Part shown: positions 1 to 5,156 of the stretch, in pieces | How positions within the stretch are numbered: the stretch's first letter is position 1 | Layout of the letters: the number at the start of each line of letters is the position of its first letter | NCBI GenBank assembly: GCA_038214535.1 | Contig: JBBQRS010000182.1 | Location: 1-6,177, forward strand | Source: JBBQRS01 sp038214535 | Lineage (GTDB): Bacteria > Chloroflexota > Anaerolineae > CG2-30-64-16 | Reading direction: 5' to 3' | Length of the DNA stretch: 6,177 nucleotides | Position numbers and translations under genes: made by a program | Notes under the pieces: model-generated | Told to the model about the DNA's origin: nothing | The model's input: the letters and a program-made list of their open reading frames with translations, nothing else | The model's database searches: none

Positions 1-102
<102 letters not shown>

Positions 103-135
103 ACGCCAATGTTTAGATCAGATTCTAGAACTTGT

Positions 136-139
136 GAGG
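136..139 (+). promoter_or_regulatory. Ribosome binding site fixing the serine hydrolase start
   Basis: GAGG lies 6 nt before the ATG at 146. An in-frame GTG at 134 would place this site inside the coding region and has no comparable purine-rich stretch before it, so the ATG is preferred. No convincing promoter is visible in the 43 nt between the poly-C run and the start codon. Confidence 0.6.
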
Positions 140-145
140 CAAACT

Positions 146-1204
146 ATGACGGAATCAAAGCGCACCGTTTTTCCGGGCGCAGCGTGGGAAGTGACGACGC
201 CGGAGTCACAGGGCGTGGACGCGGCCGGCCTCGCGGCCGCGCAAGCGTACCTCGAAGAGATGATGGGGGAGAGCAGCACGCGGGAGACGGCGATCGTCCG
301 GCATGGTCGCCTGATCTGGGAGGGGCCGGACAGCGCCGAGATGCACGGCGTGTGGTCGGTCACCAAGTCCTTCACCAGCGCGTGTCTGGGTCTGCTCATT
401 GATGATGGCCGCTGCGGGCTGGGGACGCCCGCGCACGAGTTCGCGCCGGAACTGGATGCGGCTTACCCGGATGTGACGTTGCGCCACTTCACCACCATGA
501 CCAGCGGCTACCGCGCGGTCGGTGATGAGCCGCGCAGCGGCTATCTGCACGGTCCCAGCCTGACGCCCTTCGATCCCAGCCCGCAGCCGCTCTTCACGCC
601 GCCCGGCAGCCACTATGCTTACTGGGATTCGGCGATGAACGCCTTCGCGGGGGTGCTGACGCGCATCGCGCGCGAACCGCTGGAGACGCTGTTCCGCCGG
701 CGCATCGCCGACCCGATCGGCATGGACCCGCAGGAGTGGCGTTGGGGGGTGATTGAGACGCGCGACGGGATCGCGGTCAACGGCGGTTCGGGCAACATGA
801 ACAAGCACGTGTTCATCTCGGCGCGGACGCTGGCGCGGCTGGGGCTGCTCTTCCTGCATCGCGGCGCGTGGGATGGCCGCCGCCTGCTGAGCGCGGAGTG
901 GGTGGACGCGGCGACGCGGGTGCAAGTGCCCACCTCTACCCCGCTGGGCCACCCGGAGAGCGGGATTGACGGCCGCGGGGTCTACGGGTTCAACTGGTGG
1001 ACGAACGCCAGCCAACCGGACGGCGCGCGTCCCTTCCCCGATGCGCCGCCGGGGACGTACCTTGCTCGCGGCAAGTTCGACAACATGCTGTTTGTGATCC
1101 CGGAATGGGATATGGTAGTGACGCGCCTGGGGCTGGCGGGCAACGCACCGAACGCGGTGTGGAACGGCTACCTGGGGCGCATCGGCGTGGCGCTACAGAC
1201 TTAG
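146..1204 (+). CDS. Serine hydrolase of the beta-lactamase / penicillin-binding-protein-like family (class C fold)
   Basis: A 352-residue protein of the Beta-lactamase family (PF00144: class C beta-lactamases, DD-peptidases and esterases), which act through an acyl-enzyme serine. The nucleophile motif is SVTK, with Ser71 and Lys74, in the expected setting after HGVW. A family-typical segment HFTTMTSGY follows near residues 114-122. The second motif, usually YxN, is YWD at 159-161. The third, usually KTG or HxG, is ARG at 307-309, followed by the C-terminal strand MLFVIPEWDMVVTR. The helical part near 215-255 (GGSG, then SARTLARLGLLFLHRGAWDGRRLLSAEWV) is also typical. No signal peptide or membrane anchor is visible, so it is probably cytoplasmic. 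The altered second and third motifs favour an esterase or peptidase-like enzyme over a true beta-lactamase; the substrate is unknown. The ATG at 146 was chosen for its GAGG site. It converges on the toxin gene, 59 nt away, with no clear terminator between. Confidence 0.92.
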   Translation: MTESKRTVFPGAAWEVTTPESQGVDAAGLAAAQAYLEEMMGESSTRETAIVRHGRLIWEGPDSAEMHGVWSVTKSFTSACLGLLIDDGRCGLGTPAHEFAPELDAAYPDVTLRHFTTMTSGYRAVGDEPRSGYLHGPSLTPFDPSPQPLFTPPGSHYAYWDSAMNAFAGVLTRIAREPLETLFRRRIADPIGMDPQEWRWGVIETRDGIAVNGGSGNMNKHVFISARTLARLGLLFLHRGAWDGRRLLSAEWVDAATRVQVPTSTPLGHPESGIDGRGVYGFNWWTNASQPDGARPFPDAPPGTYLARGKFDNMLFVIPEWDMVVTRLGLAGNAPNAVWNGYLGRIGVALQT

Positions 1205-1263
1205 CCCGACGACCTTGCCTCACATCTGACAGCACGAATCGCTTGAACAGGCCAATGCCGCTA

Positions 1264-1524
1264 TCAGGGATTCCGAAGCGTTTCGTCGTGAGCGCCGACA
1301 TTACGCAACAGAATCATATCGTCATGCATTTCAAAAGTCAGCCGCAATGAGTCGCTCGCGCGAGCTTCCCAGACGCCCAGGCGACCCTGCATCTTCTTGA
1401 CACGCAAACCGGGTTGGCGCGGATTATCTGCCAGCAAGCTTAACGTCTTCTCAACGCGCCGCGCATCTTCTGCTTTCGGCGCGCGTTTCGCTCGCTGAAA
1501 GCGTTCCGTCATTTCGATGCGCAT
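1264..1524 (-). CDS. RelE/ParE-like type II toxin
   Basis: An 86-residue basic protein resembling the RelE/ParE superfamily, whose RelE-like members cut mRNA on the ribosome. Seen in the sequence: an N-terminal helical, charge-rich part (residues 5-33), a KK pair at 43-44 before a glycine turn, the strand VWEARASDSLRLTF (51-64) with conserved-looking Trp52, Glu53, Arg55 and Arg61, and the closing strand ILLRNVGAHDETL (71-83), whose vGxHDE ending recurs in this family. Length is typical. Its ATG overlaps the antitoxin stop as TGATG, so the two are translationally coupled; a GAGG lies 7 nt upstream inside the antitoxin gene. A TTG three bases earlier is possible but less likely. Base composition is visibly less GC-rich than in the flanking genes, which suggests transfer. 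Whether it acts as an RNase (RelE-like) or a gyrase poison (ParE-like) cannot be decided here. Confidence 0.85.
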   Translation of the reverse strand: MRIEMTERFQRAKRAPKAEDARRVEKTLSLLADNPRQPGLRVKKMQGRLGVWEARASDSLRLTFEMHDDMILLRNVGAHDETLRNP

Positions 1525-1823
1525 CAATCTTCCTCGTTGCGCGCCTGACGCAAAGCGCGGATCGCGGCGTCAACATCGTCGAATATTTGTGTCCGCCCCG
1601 CAGCAATGTCCTCATCGGCCTCACGCTCTCCGGCCTGCCACTCCGCCGTCCAGAAGTAGGCCTGACTCGTATCAATCAGCTTTTTCGGCGAGAGAACGAT
1701 ATCATCCCCGGAGATCCTAACTTCAACAAGGTCGCCCTCCTCAATGCGCAGGGCGCGACGCACGGCAGCAGGCAACGTCACCTGCCCGTTCCGCGTAACT
1801 CGGCTCAAACTATTCACACTCAC
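1524..1823 (-). CDS. AbrB/MazE/SpoVT-family antitoxin
   Basis: A 99-residue protein that should bind DNA as a dimer and neutralise the toxin encoded just downstream. The N-terminal AbrB-type swapped-hairpin domain is clear: SRVTRNGQVTLPAAVRRALRIEEGD (7-31) then VEVRISGDDIVLSPKK (33-48), with the family hallmark GQVTLPxxVRxxL. The C-terminal half, with WTAEWQAGEREADEDIAAGR (58-77), is acidic and helical and matches the tail seen in AbrB antitoxins; it is the likely toxin-binding part. The start is a GTG with GGAGG 6 nt before it; the nearby ATG at 1826-1828 is in another frame and stops after two codons. The stop overlaps the toxin start. An AT-rich promoter with an inverted repeat over its -10 box lies directly upstream, consistent with the autorepression usual for such operons. 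Confidence 0.92.
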   Translation of the reverse strand: MSVNSLSRVTRNGQVTLPAAVRRALRIEEGDLVEVRISGDDIVLSPKKLIDTSQAYFWTAEWQAGEREADEDIAAGRTQIFDDVDAAIRALRQARNEED

Positions 1824-1829
1824 TGCATA

Positions 1830-1834
1830 CCTCC
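1830..1834 (-). promoter_or_regulatory. Ribosome binding site of the antitoxin gene
   Basis: GGAGG on the minus strand, 6 nt before the GTG start at 1823. It supports the GTG because the only closer ATG (1826-1828) opens a two-codon frame that ends in TGA overlapping the GTG. Confidence 0.7.
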
Positions 1835-1851
1835 AGATTCCTATTTTAGTA

Positions 1852-1870
1852 ATTTATGATTATTATAAAT
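1852..1870. promoter_or_regulatory. Candidate operator over the toxin-antitoxin -10 box
   Basis: Inverted repeat ATTTAT (1852-1857) and ATAAAT (1865-1870) separated by 7 nt. It covers the -10 hexamer and the likely transcription start, where a repressor would block initiation. AbrB-type antitoxins commonly autoregulate this way; that this repeat is the bound site is inference, and an AT-rich patch can produce such a repeat by chance. Confidence 0.4.
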
Positions 1871-1890
1871 AAGTATGACCTGTGAGTCAA
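1862..1890 (-). promoter_or_regulatory. Sigma70-type promoter of the antitoxin-toxin operon
   Basis: On the minus strand, TTGACT (1890-1885) and a consensus TATAAT (1867-1862) are separated by exactly 17 nt. Transcription should start near 1855 and give a leader of about 30 nt containing GGAGG before the GTG. This is the best promoter match in the window and sits in an AT-rich island between GC-rich genes. Confidence 0.8.
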
Positions 1891-1911
1891 ATCTTCGGAG
1901 ATATACAAAGT

Positions 1912-1981
1912 GGAGTCGAGGCTTTAGCCGGTTACGCTCATGACTCTTGTTAACGCAAAAACCGGCTAAAGACTCGACTCC
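1912..1981. repeat. Long inverted repeat (22-nt arms) between the AOR-family gene and the toxin-antitoxin operon
   Basis: Left arm 1912-1933 begins GGAGTCGAGGCTTTAGCCGG; right arm 1960-1981 is its reverse complement with one mismatch (21 of 22), around a 26-nt loop. It starts 17 nt after the stop codon of the minus-strand AOR-family gene, so it can fold at the 3' end of that mRNA and may terminate or protect it. No good U tract follows the stem, so a classical intrinsic terminator is not certain. Arm length and near-perfect symmetry suggest a dispersed palindromic repeat rather than a simple terminator. Confidence 0.9.
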
Positions 1982-1998
1982 GAGTACATCTGGAATGC

Positions 1999-4161
1999 CT
2001 AACTGTGCGCCTCCACCAGGACCACGACGTCCGGGAAGTCAATGCCGAGTTCGCGCAGCTTCTCCACCGTGGGGATGCCGTCCGCGTTCCAGCCGCGCCG
2101 TTTGTAGACCGCGTCGCACAGTTGTTGGTACTGGTCTTCGCGGTAGGCGCGCAGCGCGGCGATCTTCTCCGCCGTGGTCATGCCTGCCGGCTCCACGCCG
2201 ACCTTCGCGCGCAGTTGACCGTCGTAACGGTCGGCGCGGCTCTCGTATTCCACGGCGGTCACCGGCCCGGCAGAGCGATAGGGGATGCGATCCCACCGGC
2301 GCGTGCCGAAGCCCATCCGCAGGTTGAAGACGCGCTGGAAGTTGTAAACCCGCTCGGACATGGTGATGAGGTCCTCTTTGCTGACCTCCCTGCCCGTGAC
2401 GCCGGAGAAGAGCGCGACGTAGTTCGCGACGTGCTCCGGCACCTTCGCGGGTTCGTCGGTCAGCGCGTTGTCCACCGGCTCGATGTCGTTCCAGGGTAGT
2501 TTACATAACCCGTTCAGCCCGAACCAGGTGCGCCACATCGGGAAGTAGTGCAGCGCCTCGGCCTTGTCCTCGAAGGTGGGAATCTGGTTGTTCACCATGT
2601 CCATGAAGATCAGCCAGGCCTCATCGTGCTGCGCGCCCTTGTTGGTCATGCCGTAGCCGCCCTGTTGCGCCAGGCTCTCCTTGGTCATGTACTCGCTGTA
2701 CTCCATGCCCTTGTTTTCCATGCCGATGTCTTCGAGGAACGCACGGTCCGCGCCGTAGTGCGCGGCGAAGTAGTCTTTCATAGCGCGCACGCCCATCCCG
2801 GCGATGGGGCCGAAGCCGCGCCCCTCCGCCATCTGGTGCAACAAGGCCAGCGCGGCGTCGGCCTCCCCGAAGCGCAACTCCAACCCACCCGTTATGTCTA
2901 CATTCAGGATGCCGGTCTCGAAGCACTCCATGACGAAGGCGGTCAGCGTGCCGAAGGAGATGGTGTCAATGCCGTAGGTGTCGCAGTAGAAGTTGAGCTC
3001 GATGATGTCGGGCGGGTTGAAGATGCCCAGGTTCGACCCGCAGCCCGCGACCGTCTCATACTCCGGGCCGTCCACGGTGACGCACTCGCCCCGATACGGG
3101 CCGGTGCGCAGCACGAAGCGATCCACGCCCTTCGAGCAGGCCATCGTGCAACCATAGAAGCACCCATCGGGGATGCCCTGCGTGAAGAGGGCGTCCCACA
3201 CGGGCGAGCTGATCTGCGCGGTCGCGGGGTGCGCGCCGAAGCGGAAATTCTGGACGGGCAGCAGGTCGTAGTCGTCCATGATCTCGACCAGGTGGGCGGT
3301 GCCCACGCGGCGCATCCGGTTCTGCTCGTCGTCGTGCTCGGCGATCTCTTTGTTAATACGCTGGCCCACGGCGCGGATGCGCTTGATGTCCGCCGGGGCG
3401 TTCGAGTCGGCCTTCAGCCCGGTGTAGCGGCAGACGATGGCCTTGATCCGCTTATCGCGCAGCACCGTACCCAGCCCGCCGCGCCCGGCCTGCTTGGTGC
3501 GCACCACGCCGCGGCGCGGATCATACCAGCTCACGTTGAGGCAGCCGATGCGGGTGTGCTCGCTGCCCTGCCCGGCGGAGACCACCGAGATGTTGCGTTT
3601 GTCGGCGTCGTCGCGCGCGTACATCGCCGTCAACTGCTCGCCGATGAGGTGCGAATCCACCGCCTCCAGCGGGGCGGTCTCGATGGTGATGCGCCCGGCA
3701 TCGCCGTCAATCACGAGGACGACCTCCCCCGCGGCCTTGCCCTGCACCTCCAGCGCGTCCCAGCCGGCGAACTTAAGCAGCGGGCCGAAGTAGCCGCCGA
3801 CGTTACTGTCTACCACGCCGCGCGTCAGGGGTGAGAGGCCCACCACCAGCGATTTGCCCGCGCCCGGATAGAGGACAGTGCCGCCGATGGGGCCGGAGGC
3901 GATGACGATCTCGTTTTCCGGGTCATCCCACCGCGTGTCATCACGCACGGCGTGCCACAGCCGCCACAACCCGAACCCCTTGCCGCCGACGAAGAGTTCC
4001 TTCATCTGCTCCGTGACGGGACGGGCCTCGATCTGGCCGGTGGAGAGGTTGACGTAGAGGGTCTGCCCGGCGTAGCCGCGTTGCACGTTGGGGACGGTGT
4101 AGACGTATTCCGAGGTGACGTAATGCGCCGTCTTCAATTCGTTAATCATTTCAAGGGTCAT
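1999..4161 (-). CDS. Aldehyde:ferredoxin oxidoreductase (AOR) family tungsto/molybdo-enzyme
   Basis: A 720-residue cytoplasmic oxidoreductase of the AOR family, whose members use a bis-pterin tungsten (or molybdenum) centre and a [4Fe-4S] cluster to pass electrons from aldehydes or other substrates, usually to ferredoxin. The N-terminal domain has LYVNLSTG (35-42) and the family's GGKGFG (59-64). GPEYET follows near 365-370, DTYGID (394-399) matches the first pterin-binding DxxGLD motif, and TNKGAQH (506-512) matches the region with the active-site histidine. Cluster cysteines are probably Cys334, Cys338, Cys342 and Cys553. Compared with Pyrococcus furiosus AOR (about 605 residues; CX2CX3C, second motif DxxGLC), this protein has CX3CX3C, GLNGLC with Gly for Asp, and about 167 residues after the last cysteine. 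The ATG at 4161 has AGGAGG 8 nt upstream; the frame continues 44 codons further without a comparable site. The substrate is unknown, and no BamC-like or pterin-synthesis gene is nearby. Confidence 0.93.
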   Translation of the reverse strand: MTLEMINELKTAHYVTSEYVYTVPNVQRGYAGQTLYVNLSTGQIEARPVTEQMKELFVGGKGFGLWRLWHAVRDDTRWDDPENEIVIASGPIGGTVLYPGAGKSLVVGLSPLTRGVVDSNVGGYFGPLLKFAGWDALEVQGKAAGEVVLVIDGDAGRITIETAPLEAVDSHLIGEQLTAMYARDDADKRNISVVSAGQGSEHTRIGCLNVSWYDPRRGVVRTKQAGRGGLGTVLRDKRIKAIVCRYTGLKADSNAPADIKRIRAVGQRINKEIAEHDDEQNRMRRVGTAHLVEIMDDYDLLPVQNFRFGAHPATAQISSPVWDALFTQGIPDGCFYGCTMACSKGVDRFVLRTGPYRGECVTVDGPEYETVAGCGSNLGIFNPPDIIELNFYCDTYGIDTISFGTLTAFVMECFETGILNVDITGGLELRFGEADAALALLHQMAEGRGFGPIAGMGVRAMKDYFAAHYGADRAFLEDIGMENKGMEYSEYMTKESLAQQGGYGMTNKGAQHDEAWLIFMDMVNNQIPTFEDKAEALHYFPMWRTWFGLNGLCKLPWNDIEPVDNALTDEPAKVPEHVANYVALFSGVTGREVSKEDLITMSERVYNFQRVFNLRMGFGTRRWDRIPYRSAGPVTAVEYESRADRYDGQLRAKVGVEPAGMTTAEKIAALRAYREDQYQQLCDAVYKRRGWNADGIPTVEKLRELGIDFPDVVVLVEAHS

Positions 4162-4169
4162 CGTTGACG

Positions 4170-4175
4170 CCTCCT
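4170..4175 (-). promoter_or_regulatory. Ribosome binding site fixing the AOR-family start
   Basis: A perfect AGGAGG on the minus strand, 8 nt before the ATG at 4161. Upstream in-frame ATGs at 4200 and 4293 have no such site, and the extra sequence they would add lacks AOR similarity, so the shorter protein is correct. Confidence 0.88.
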
Positions 4176-4225
4176 GAACCCGTGTTTGCCATAGTCTCAT
4201 TGTCGCGCCGGGCAGGACCAGGTGA

Positions 4226-4243
4226 CCATGACGGGCGTCATGG
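4226..4243. promoter_or_regulatory. 18-bp palindrome upstream of the AOR-family gene, candidate operator
   Basis: CCATGACG (4226-4233) and CGTCATGG (4236-4243) form a perfect 8-bp inverted repeat around a GG centre, about 65 nt upstream of the ATG. The size and short spacer suit a dimeric regulator site. It does not match the FNR consensus, and I see no clear -35/-10 pair beside it, so the regulator is unidentified. Confidence 0.4.
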
Positions 4244-4282
4244 CCCCAGGAACTCCAACTGTAGCCGCGGAAAGCTTCAGAA

Positions 4283-4360
4283 TTTTGACGCAAAGGCGCA
4301 AAGACGCAAGGGGAAGGTTCCTACTTCCGCCCTTTGCGCCTCTGCGTCTCTGCGTCAAAA
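4283..4360. repeat. 78-bp imperfect hairpin built from GACGCAAA-type octamers
   Basis: The left arm starts TTTTGACGCA and runs as octamers GACGCAAA, GGCGCAAA, GACGCAAG (4287-4310). The right arm (4330-4360) is the inverted counterpart, ending CTGCGTCTCTGCGTCAAAA. Aligning the arms from their ends gives 26 of 31 matches, all five differences being A/G transitions and two of them allowing G-U pairs. GGAAG (4312-4316) and CTTCC (4324-4328) extend the stem to a 7-nt loop. It lies between the membrane gene's terminator and the AOR-family gene. Similar GACGCAAAG-type hairpins occur as dispersed repeats in many environmental bacteria (from general recollection). Confidence 0.88.
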
Positions 4361-4377
4361 GGTCACGGGTGCGGCGG

Positions 4378-4409
4378 GAAATGAAAAGAGCCGGCGATTT
4401 CTCGTCGGC
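4378..4409 (-). terminator. Intrinsic terminator-like hairpin of the membrane gene
   Basis: Arms 4390-4397 (GCCGGCGA) and 4402-4409 (TCGTCGGC) pair over 8 positions, one a G-U wobble, with a 4-nt loop. Read on the minus strand, the stem is followed directly by TCTTTTCATTTC. It lies about 45 nt past the stop of the membrane-protein gene in the right orientation. The interrupted T tract makes it a good but not ideal terminator. Confidence 0.6.
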
Positions 4410-4454
4410 CCCTTCGATGATCCCAGGCGGGGATTGACTTACGAACGGATAGTT

Positions 4455-4868
4455 TTAGGCGAACAGTCTGAGGATGAGGGTAGTGGGATTTGCGTTGACG
4501 CCAAACAGCGGGACGACAATCAAGTTGACGAGCCAACTGATAACGCCGATGGCGATCGCGGCAATGACAGCCCCGGTGAACCCTGAGACCCTGAGGCCGG
4601 GCAGCAACGATGCGCCGAACATCAGGATCAGGGCGATGATGACGATATTGATGATCCAACCGATAAGCCCGCCCATCGCTGCGAGGCTGGTGCCCAGGAG
4701 GAGGCCGAGTAACCAGTTGACGACGGCGACGATCAGCCCGATCACCACACCGGCGATGATCGCGCTGGTGAAGTTGTCAACACTGAGGCCGAGATTGAGT
4801 CGGCTCACGACCATGAGCACAACTGCGGTTGCGACGAGACCGATGATGAATTGCAGAATTACAATCAT
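4455..4868 (-). CDS. Small four-helix membrane protein, YvlD / phage holin 4 superfamily-like
   Basis: A 137-residue, very hydrophobic protein with four predicted transmembrane segments at about residues 2-23, 31-58, 69-90 and 97-120. The repeated pattern (SGFTGAVIAAIAIG and DNFTSAIIAGVVIG, each opening a helix, and LLPGLRVSGF before the last) matches the Phage_holin_4_2 / YvlD family (PF04020). These are chromosomal inner-membrane proteins of unclear role, linked in some Firmicutes to envelope stress; lytic holin function is not implied. Charged residues are almost absent. The ATG at 4868 has AAAGGAG 7 nt upstream, whereas the frame opens 18 codons earlier in non-hydrophobic sequence with no such site. 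It appears monocistronic, with its own extended -10 promoter and a terminator-like hairpin downstream. Confidence 0.82.
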   Translation of the reverse strand: MIVILQFIIGLVATAVVLMVVSRLNLGLSVDNFTSAIIAGVVIGLIVAVVNWLLGLLLGTSLAAMGGLIGWIINIVIIALILMFGASLLPGLRVSGFTGAVIAAIAIGVISWLVNLIVVPLFGVNANPTTLILRLFA

Positions 4869-4875
4869 GGGAACG

Positions 4876-4897
4876 CTCCTTTCAGATGCGTCTGAGA
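4876..4897 (-). promoter_or_regulatory. Ribosome binding site and adjoining leader hairpin of the membrane gene
   Basis: AAAGGAG (4882-4876, minus) stands 7 nt before the ATG at 4868 and fixes that start. TCAGA (4882-4886) and TCTGA (4891-4895) form a small inverted repeat around a 4-nt loop, extendable by a wobble and one further pair, that touches the A-rich end of the site. It could modestly shield the ribosome binding site; with so short a stem this is only a possibility. Confidence 0.55.
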
Positions 4898-4920
4898 TAT
4901 GATGGCCCGCCTGTAAGGAC

Positions 4921-4949
4921 ATTATAGCAAGTATCTTGGCGCTTGTCCA
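4921..4949 (-). promoter_or_regulatory. Extended -10 sigma70-type promoter of the membrane gene
   Basis: On the minus strand, TGGACA (4949-4944) and a consensus TATAAT (4926-4921) are 17 nt apart. TGC directly before the -10 box is the TGn extension. An AT-rich block just upstream (4954-4969, ATAAATTTTAAATTAT on the plus strand) resembles an UP element. Transcription should begin near 4914, giving a leader of about 45 nt. Confidence 0.8.
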
Positions 4950-5011
4950 GGGGATAAATTTTAAATTATGCTTAAGAATCTAGCCGAAAACTCCTGGATG
5001 ATCCCACATGT

Positions 5012-5140
5012 CCTTCGTAGTGGCGGGGTTAACCCCAGTCCGCCACACCCCCGGCAAAACCCGCCCCCAACGAGGGGGGGGGGGAGGCGGAAAAGGGGGT
5101 GGCGGCGGGGCCCCGGGCCTACCCGCGCCCACTACGAAGG
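5012..5140. repeat. 129-bp G/C-rich fold-back element between the nucleoside hydrolase and membrane genes
   Basis: The ends are perfect inverted repeats: CCTTCGTAGTGG (5012-5023) and CCACTACGAAGG (5129-5140). Inside are GGGGTTAACCCC (5025-5036), GTGGCG (5020-5025) with CGCCAC (5041-5046), an 11-nt G run (5074-5084), further G tracts at 5095-5099 and 5107-5110, and CGGGGCCCCG (5106-5115). The interior halves also resemble each other in inverted orientation, with many differences. The G tracts could form a quadruplex on the plus strand. No gene is credible here. It follows the nucleoside hydrolase stop by 16 nt and could act as a 3' structure, but part of it may be misassembled sequence around a shorter real hairpin. 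Confidence 0.75.
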
Positions 5141-5156
5141 GGGGCGGTCAGGCTAC

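Noticed and set aside
206..1015. A 269-codon open frame on the minus strand, opposite the serine hydrolase
   Set aside because: Arg/Pro/Ala-rich antisense shadow of a gene with intact catalytic motifs; no supported start.
1205..1263. A bidirectional terminator between the convergent serine hydrolase and toxin genes
   Set aside because: No stable stem with a T tract on either strand could be found in the 59 nt.
1820..1828. A two-codon upstream frame (ATG CAG TGA) overlapping the antitoxin GTG start
   Set aside because: Could suggest translational coupling, but it is too short to judge and easily arises by chance.
2548..3834. A 428-codon open frame on the plus strand, opposite the AOR-family gene
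   Set aside because: It lies wholly antisense to a clearly conserved enzyme, has a biased His/Ala/Val/Arg-rich composition typical of GC-rich shadow frames, and no ribosome binding site or recognisable domain.
4162..4293. A 44-residue N-terminal extension of the AOR-family protein
   Set aside because: The perfect AGGAGG sits 8 nt before the ATG at 4161, and the extension crosses the candidate operator palindrome and the edge of the octamer hairpin.
4283..4360. Possible CRISPR-like repeat because of the regular octamers
   Set aside because: Units are 8 nt with no spacers between them, and the array inverts in the middle; this is a hairpin repeat, not a CRISPR array.
4455..4868. A prophage lysis gene reading of the holin-like membrane protein
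   Set aside because: No endolysin or other phage gene is present, and the similarity is to the chromosomal YvlD-type family; the word holin reflects the family name only.
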